This document shows positions 23,685-26,675 of a DNA stretch of 26,675 nt, piece by piece (positions within the stretch are counted from its first letter, which is position 1; each line of letters begins with the position of its first letter). The translations under genes and the position numbers were made by a program. Below the pieces are notes generated by a model. The model saw only the letters and a list, made by a program, of their open reading frames with translations. It had not been told where the DNA came from and did not search any database. Source of the stretch: Woeseia sp. (GTDB lineage: Bacteria; Pseudomonadota; Gammaproteobacteria; Steroidobacterales; Woeseiaceae); NCBI GenBank assembly GCA_018701055.1, contig JABIUH010000495.1, forward strand, positions 1 to 26,675. Direction: 5' to 3'.

Positions 23685-24473
23685 TTAGGCGCTCTCAGAT
23701 TTGGCCGAAGCCTCGTCTGATGCGTCAGTAGTTTCTTTAGATTCGGGTGCATCAACTGGCGCAGCAGCTTTCTCCGGCTTCGACTCGTCGGCGTCAGCCG
23801 CAGCCGGTGATTCTTTTGCAGGCGCTGCTTCGGCCGCTTTCTCTTCGACTGGCGCTTCTTCAGTCGCTTTCTCTGCAACTGGTGCTTCTTCAGTCGCTTT
23901 CTCGTCGACTGGTGCTTCCTCAGTCGCTTTCTCTTCGGCTGGTGCTTCCTCAGTCGCTTTCTCTTCGGCTGGCGCTTCTTCAGTCGCTTTCTCGTCGCCT
24001 GCTACTTCTTCAGTCGCTTTCTCGTCGCCTGCTACTTCTTCGCCTGCTTCAGACGTATCAGCCTCTTTTGACTTCGCAGCCAACATAGCTGACTCAGCTG
24101 CTGCTTTCGCATCCCGCCGCCGCTGTGACTCTTTCTCGCGCGCCTTTTCTTCTTCTACCGCTACCGCCATATGTGATGGCTCGGTAATCGCCTCTTTACG
24201 GCTAATGACCAAATGCCTCAACACAGCATCGTTAAACTTAAATGCGGCAGTGATTTCTGAAATCACTTCATGGTTCGCCTCTACGTTCATCAAAACGTAG
24301 TGAGCCTTATGAACCTTATTAATTGGGTGTGCGAGCTGCCGTCTGCCCCAGTCTTCTGTGCGGTGATTAACGCCGCTCGATTCGGTAACCAAACTCTGGT
24401 ATTTCTCAACCATCGCCGGCACCTGCTCGCTCTGATCCGGATGGACCAGAAAAACGATCTCATAGTGTCTCAT
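23685..24473 (-). CDS. rpsF: 30S ribosomal protein S6 with long repeat-rich acidic C-terminal extension
   Basis: The first ~105 residues are a normal S6: MRHYEIVFLVHPDQSEQVPA, then EDWGRRQLAHPINKVHKAHY, LMNVEA and FKFNDAVLRHLVI. E. coli S6 has about 131 residues; this frame has 262. The extra part starts with a charged helix (about 107-125, EEEKAREKESQRRRDAK), continues with seven to eight copies of a 10-residue repeat (about 145-220, consensus EKATEEAPxE), and ends in an Ala/Ser/Asp/Glu-rich tail to SESA. The extension is rich in Glu and Ala, lacks aromatic residues and is probably disordered. ATG 24473 was chosen over 24479: it matches E. coli and has AAAAGG (24481-24486) at 7 nt. S6 pairs with S18, encoded next. 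Confidence 0.95.
   Translation of the reverse strand: MRHYEIVFLVHPDQSEQVPAMVEKYQSLVTESSGVNHRTEDWGRRQLAHPINKVHKAHYVLMNVEANHEVISEITAAFKFNDAVLRHLVISRKEAITEPSHMAVAVEEEKAREKESQRRRDAKAAAESAMLAAKSKEADTSEAGEEVAGDEKATEEVAGDEKATEEAPAEEKATEEAPAEEKATEEAPVDEKATEEAPVAEKATEEAPVEEKAAEAAPAKESPAAADADESKPEKAAAPVDAPESKETTDASDEASAKSESA
23831..24040. repeat. 30-bp tandem repeat (about 7 copies) inside rpsF
   Basis: Units begin at 23831, 23861, 23891, 23921, 23951, 23981 and 24011, exactly 30 bases apart. The plus-strand unit opens with CAGTCGCTTT (CGGCCGCTTT in the first) followed by CTC; the rest varies at a few positions. Each unit encodes 10 residues of S6, so gain or loss of a unit keeps frame. Units are close but not identical, with changes concentrated in the part encoding the AP-x-E or AGD segment. 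This points to expansion by slippage or unequal exchange plus later divergence. Confidence 0.93.
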
Positions 24474-24491
24474 TGTCATACCTTTTGGATG

Positions 24492-24567
24492 AAACCACCT
24501 CAGCTACTCTGCATTCCTGATCAGAGCATCCGTGTGGATTACAGCTTCCCGGTTAAGCCGGTGAAGC
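24492..24567 (-). promoter_or_regulatory. Structured rpsF mRNA leader, candidate S6:S18 autoregulatory element
   Basis: Two hairpins can be drawn in the minus-strand leader. The one nearest the start pairs CCAC (24537-24534) with GTGG (24498-24495) and, inside an internal loop, CTCTG (24526-24522) with CAGAG (24511-24507). It ends 6 bases before the AAAAGG ribosome binding site. The other, 24544-24567, is GCTTC-A-CCGG / CCGG-GAAGC with one bulged base. An S6:S18-binding leader motif is known upstream of rpsF in many bacteria, with a CCG trinucleotide as hallmark. I see no unpaired CCG in the first hairpin, so the assignment is tentative. Confidence 0.35.
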
Positions 24568-24572
24568 AAGGA

Positions 24573-24591
24573 TCCCACCTTCTTCAGTGGG
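24573..24591 (-). other. Small hairpin in the rlmB-rpsF gap
   Basis: TCCCAC (24573-24578) and GTGGGA (24586-24591) are exact 6-bp arms round 7 bases. It lies upstream of the two leader hairpins and downstream of the long palindrome. No T-run follows. Its role is unknown; it may belong to the same leader structure. Confidence 0.35.
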
Positions 24592-24641
24592 ACGCGCATC
24601 CTAGCCGAGCTAAGCCCTGTATTCAAGGCGATCAACGCGTA

Positions 24642-24683
24642 AAAACTGGGTCAGAGCCCAATATTGGGCTCTGACCCAGTTTT
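24642..24683. repeat. 42-bp perfect palindrome between rlmB and rpsF
   Basis: Two exact 21-base arms meet without a spacer at 24662/24663; each arm contains ACTGGGTCAGAGCCC or its complement. On the minus strand it lies 10 bases after the rlmB stop, and its last arm ends in TTTT followed by a further T, so it could also terminate rlmB transcription. The GGGTCAGA / TCTGACCC core is the same as in the palindrome at 365-390, next to tdh and sppA. Repeats of this kind are often linked to REP-associated (IS200-like) transposases; none is encoded in the window. Confidence 0.85.
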
Positions 24684-24693
24684 GTCTCACCAA

Positions 24694-25449
24694 TCAGGCG
24701 TTTTCGCGCTGGCGCACGACCTCATATAGGCAGATTCCAGCGGCCACGGAGACATTGAGGCTCGATACCGATCCACACATCGGCAGACTGACGAGCTCGT
24801 CGCAACGGGCCGCAACATTTGTACGTAAACCAGAGTGCTCACGCCCCATCACCAATGCCACTGATCCGCTCAATGAACAGTCGTAAAGACTCTTTTCGCC
24901 AGAATCGCTGGTCCCAACGATTGTAATTCCATATTCAAGCATCCAGGCGAGTGTTTTACCGATATTCGAAACGGCAGCAAACGGCACGACCTCGGCGGCA
25001 CCTGCGGCCACCTTGCTCACTGTTGGCCCGAGACCGGCAGCCCCGTGTTTGGGTACCACTACGACGCTAACGCCCGCGGCATCAGCAGTCCGTATACAAG
25101 CACCCAGATTGTGTGGATCTTGAACGCCATCGAGCACTAGAATGAGCAGCGGTTCATCCTTTGCTAGACACGCTTCAACTAAAGTTCGAAGCGCCCCGTC
25201 ATCGAGCACCTGGCTACGCCGAATCTCGGCCACGACGCCTTGATGTCGACTCTCTCCGCCAATCTGCTGCAAACGCGCACGATTAGCCGATTGAATCTCG
25301 ATTCCCTGCGTATTGGCCTGATCAATGACCGCCGATAATCGTGGGTTAGAAGTTTGGTATTCCGCATAGATCTTCAGAACTTCTGCAGCGCGTTGCGACA
25401 AGAGTTGCTCCACCGCACGAAGACCTGTGACATATCTTGCTTTGCTCAT
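24694..25449 (-). CDS. rlmB: 23S rRNA (guanosine-2251-2'-O)-methyltransferase RlmB
   Basis: The 251-residue SpoU/TrmH-type SPOUT enzyme methylates the ribose of G2251 in the peptidyl-transferase P loop. The N-terminal substrate-binding domain (1 to ~80) opens with YVTGLRAVEQLL and has ESRHQGVVAE. The catalytic domain has LVLDGVQDPHNLGACIRTAD (motif 1, catalytic Arg in the family), VALVMGREHSGL (motif 2) and LPMCGSVSSLNVSVAAGI (motif 3), all complete. Length is close to E. coli RlmB (243). Its ATG overlaps the rnr stop by 4 bp, the usual rnr-rlmB coupling. Confidence 0.96.
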   Translation of the reverse strand: MSKARYVTGLRAVEQLLSQRAAEVLKIYAEYQTSNPRLSAVIDQANTQGIEIQSANRARLQQIGGESRHQGVVAEIRRSQVLDDGALRTLVEACLAKDEPLLILVLDGVQDPHNLGACIRTADAAGVSVVVVPKHGAAGLGPTVSKVAAGAAEVVPFAAVSNIGKTLAWMLEYGITIVGTSDSGEKSLYDCSLSGSVALVMGREHSGLRTNVAARCDELVSLPMCGSVSSLNVSVAAGICLYEVVRQRENA

Positions 25450-26675
25450 TTTTTACGTTTCGGCTTGCGCGGTTGCGACCCGGGTCGAACACGCTCGTCG
25501 ACAAGATGAAAGTCAATGCGTTTGGATTCGAGATCAACGTTGGCAACGACGACCTCCAAGGCATCACCGAGCCGATAACGCTTGCCCGTTCGGTCGCCGA
25601 CCAGGGCCTGGCTATCCGCATCAAACTGGTAGTAATCGTTAGCCAAACTACTCACATGAACCAGTCCATCTATTTGCAACGATGAAATCTGAACAAACGC
25701 GCCGAAACTGGTAACACCGGTAATCACGCCAGGAAACTTCTCCCCGACTTTATCTTCCATAAATTGACATTTGAGCCAAGCTTCAACCGCACGAGTGGCC
25801 TCCTCCGCACGTCTTTCATGCGCAGAGCACACCGAGCCGAGATTCTCCATCTCCTTCCCGTCGTGCGAATAGTTACCCGCTTTGCCACCACCCGTAATAT
25901 GTCGAATTGCTCGGTGAACTAGCAAGTCAGGATAGCGACGAATGGGAGACGTGAAATGAGCGTACGCATCGAGCGCAAGACCGAAGTGTCCAATATTATT
26001 GGGCGTGTATTCGGCATGCGACATTGAGCGCAACATCGCCATTGAAATAGCCGACGCATCAGGTCGATCACTAACCTGCTCAATCAACTTGCTAAAGTCC
26101 CGAGGCTCGACATGATCTGAGTGCGGAACTTTCAATCCAAGGCTGACCAGGTAGTTGCGAAGATCATCAAATCGATCCGGATTCGGTTTCGCATGATTTC
26201 GGTACAATCCGGCGATCTTATTTTTTCGAATAAATTTTGCTGCCTGTACGTTCGCAGCAATCATGCACTCCTCAATTAGCCGATGAGCGTCGTTGCGCTG
26301 GACCGCAACAATACTTTCTACGGTTCCACCTGGGCTCATTTCAATTCGGGATTGCGGAATATCCAGTTCAATGGCCCCGCGATTCCGTCGATTCGAAGAA
26401 AACGCATGGAACACCGCGAGTAGATTATCCAGATCATCATGTAACTCAGTCGCGATTTTCTCGCGGCTCGTCGCAGTAAAAAAGTCACTCACCTGTGAGT
26501 AAGTTAGTCTTGCTGCTGAACGCATTACGGCATCGTAGAATTTTGCTTTGGTTACTTTACCGTCTGGCTCAACGCGCATCTCGCAAACCATGCACAATCG
26601 ATCGACGTTCGGATTCAGCGAACACAGACCGTTCGACAGCGCTTCTGGCAACATCGGCACCACGCGATCTGGAAA
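25446..26675 (-). CDS. rnr: Ribonuclease R, C-terminal half (5' end beyond window)
   Basis: The frame is open through the right edge of the window, giving about 409 C-terminal residues of a protein that is normally about 730-810. RNase R is a 3'-5' exoribonuclease that degrades structured RNA and takes part in trans-translation-linked decay and rRNA quality control. The RNB domain carries VPMLPEALSNGLCSLNPNVD, RLCMVCEM and the family signature FGLALDAYAHFTSPIRRYPD. The S1 RNA-binding domain (PGVITGVTSFGAFVQISSL) lies near the C-terminus. The catalytic Asp cluster lies upstream of the window. The basic tail after S1 is short (RPGSQPRKPKRKK) compared with the long Lys-rich tail in E. coli. It is translationally coupled to rlmB. 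Confidence 0.95.
   Translation of the reverse strand, partial: FPDRVVPMLPEALSNGLCSLNPNVDRLCMVCEMRVEPDGKVTKAKFYDAVMRSAARLTYSQVSDFFTATSREKIATELHDDLDNLLAVFHAFSSNRRNRGAIELDIPQSRIEMSPGGTVESIVAVQRNDAHRLIEECMIAANVQAAKFIRKNKIAGLYRNHAKPNPDRFDDLRNYLVSLGLKVPHSDHVEPRDFSKLIEQVSDRPDASAISMAMLRSMSHAEYTPNNIGHFGLALDAYAHFTSPIRRYPDLLVHRAIRHITGGGKAGNYSHDGKEMENLGSVCSAHERRAEEATRAVEAWLKCQFMEDKVGEKFPGVITGVTSFGAFVQISSLQIDGLVHVSSLANDYYQFDADSQALVGDRTGKRYRLGDALEVVVANVDLESKRIDFHLVDERVRPGSQPRKPKRKK

Noticed and set aside
23831..24040. Regular 30-bp repeats that might suggest a CRISPR array
   Set aside because: The units are directly contiguous without spacers and encode in-frame residues of S6; no cas genes are near.
23701..24300. 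A 199-codon Ser/Ala-rich open frame on the plus strand opposite rpsF
   Set aside because: It is the complement of the low-complexity repeat of S6; no ribosome binding site or family match supports it.
24544..24600. Hairpin cluster upstream of rpsF considered as a possible tRNA
   Set aside because: There is no cloverleaf, no T-loop consensus and no plausible anticodon arm.

Overview
The window looks like chromosomal DNA of a gammaproteobacterium outside the Enterobacterales. The evidence is gene order and protein similarity recalled from known families: rpsP-rimM-trmD-rplS beside ffh, ypjD and a corB/yfjD-type gene divergent from that block, rnr-rlmB upstream of rpsF-rpsR-rplI, then dnaB-alr. 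The proteins resemble E. coli homologues closely (SppA, RplS, RpsF, YpjD, YfjD), but a DUF2232 membrane gene takes the place that priB has in E. coli. The genus cannot be fixed from the sequence. No rRNA, tRNA, CRISPR array, phage gene or transposase gene is visible. Genes are packed tightly, and no stretch over 300 bases lacks a gene.

Layout. At 1-360 (+) is the 3' end of threonine dehydrogenase, convergent with a leftward block. That block, read from its 5' end, is a lipoprotein of the TRAP T-component type, dctP, dctQ, dctM, a PQQ-type sugar dehydrogenase frame broken by two in-frame stops, and sppA (7171 down to 414). The leftward ribosomal block ffh / rpsP-rimM-trmD-rplS covers 10710-7263 and ends in a hairpin with a T-run. 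A metallo-beta-lactamase-fold hydrolase (11593-10826, -) stands divergent from ypjD-corB (11690-13876, +). RadA (-) is divergent from a three-gene signalling cassette (15443-19322, +): a membrane Ser/Thr kinase with a CHASE2-like extracytoplasmic domain, a PP2C phosphatase and a two-FHA-domain protein. Last comes a long leftward run: rnr (partial), rlmB, rpsF, rpsR, DUF2232, rplI, dnaB, alr.

How the genes work together. The housekeeping part serves translation and its quality control (S16, S18, S6, L9, L19, TrmD, RimM, RlmB, RNase R, SRP54), replication and repair (DnaB, RadA) and wall precursor supply (Alr). The accessory parts are the TRAP uptake system with its TPR lipoprotein, and the kinase/phosphatase/FHA cassette, which has every component for reversible Thr phosphorylation and its read-out.

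The least ordinary points are ribosomal protein S6 with about 155 extra C-terminal residues built round a 30-bp tandem repeat; a 42-bp perfect palindrome that shares its core with a second palindrome 24 kb away; the dehydrogenase frame with two nonsense codons and no frameshift; and the signalling cassette. I found no clearly new multi-gene system.
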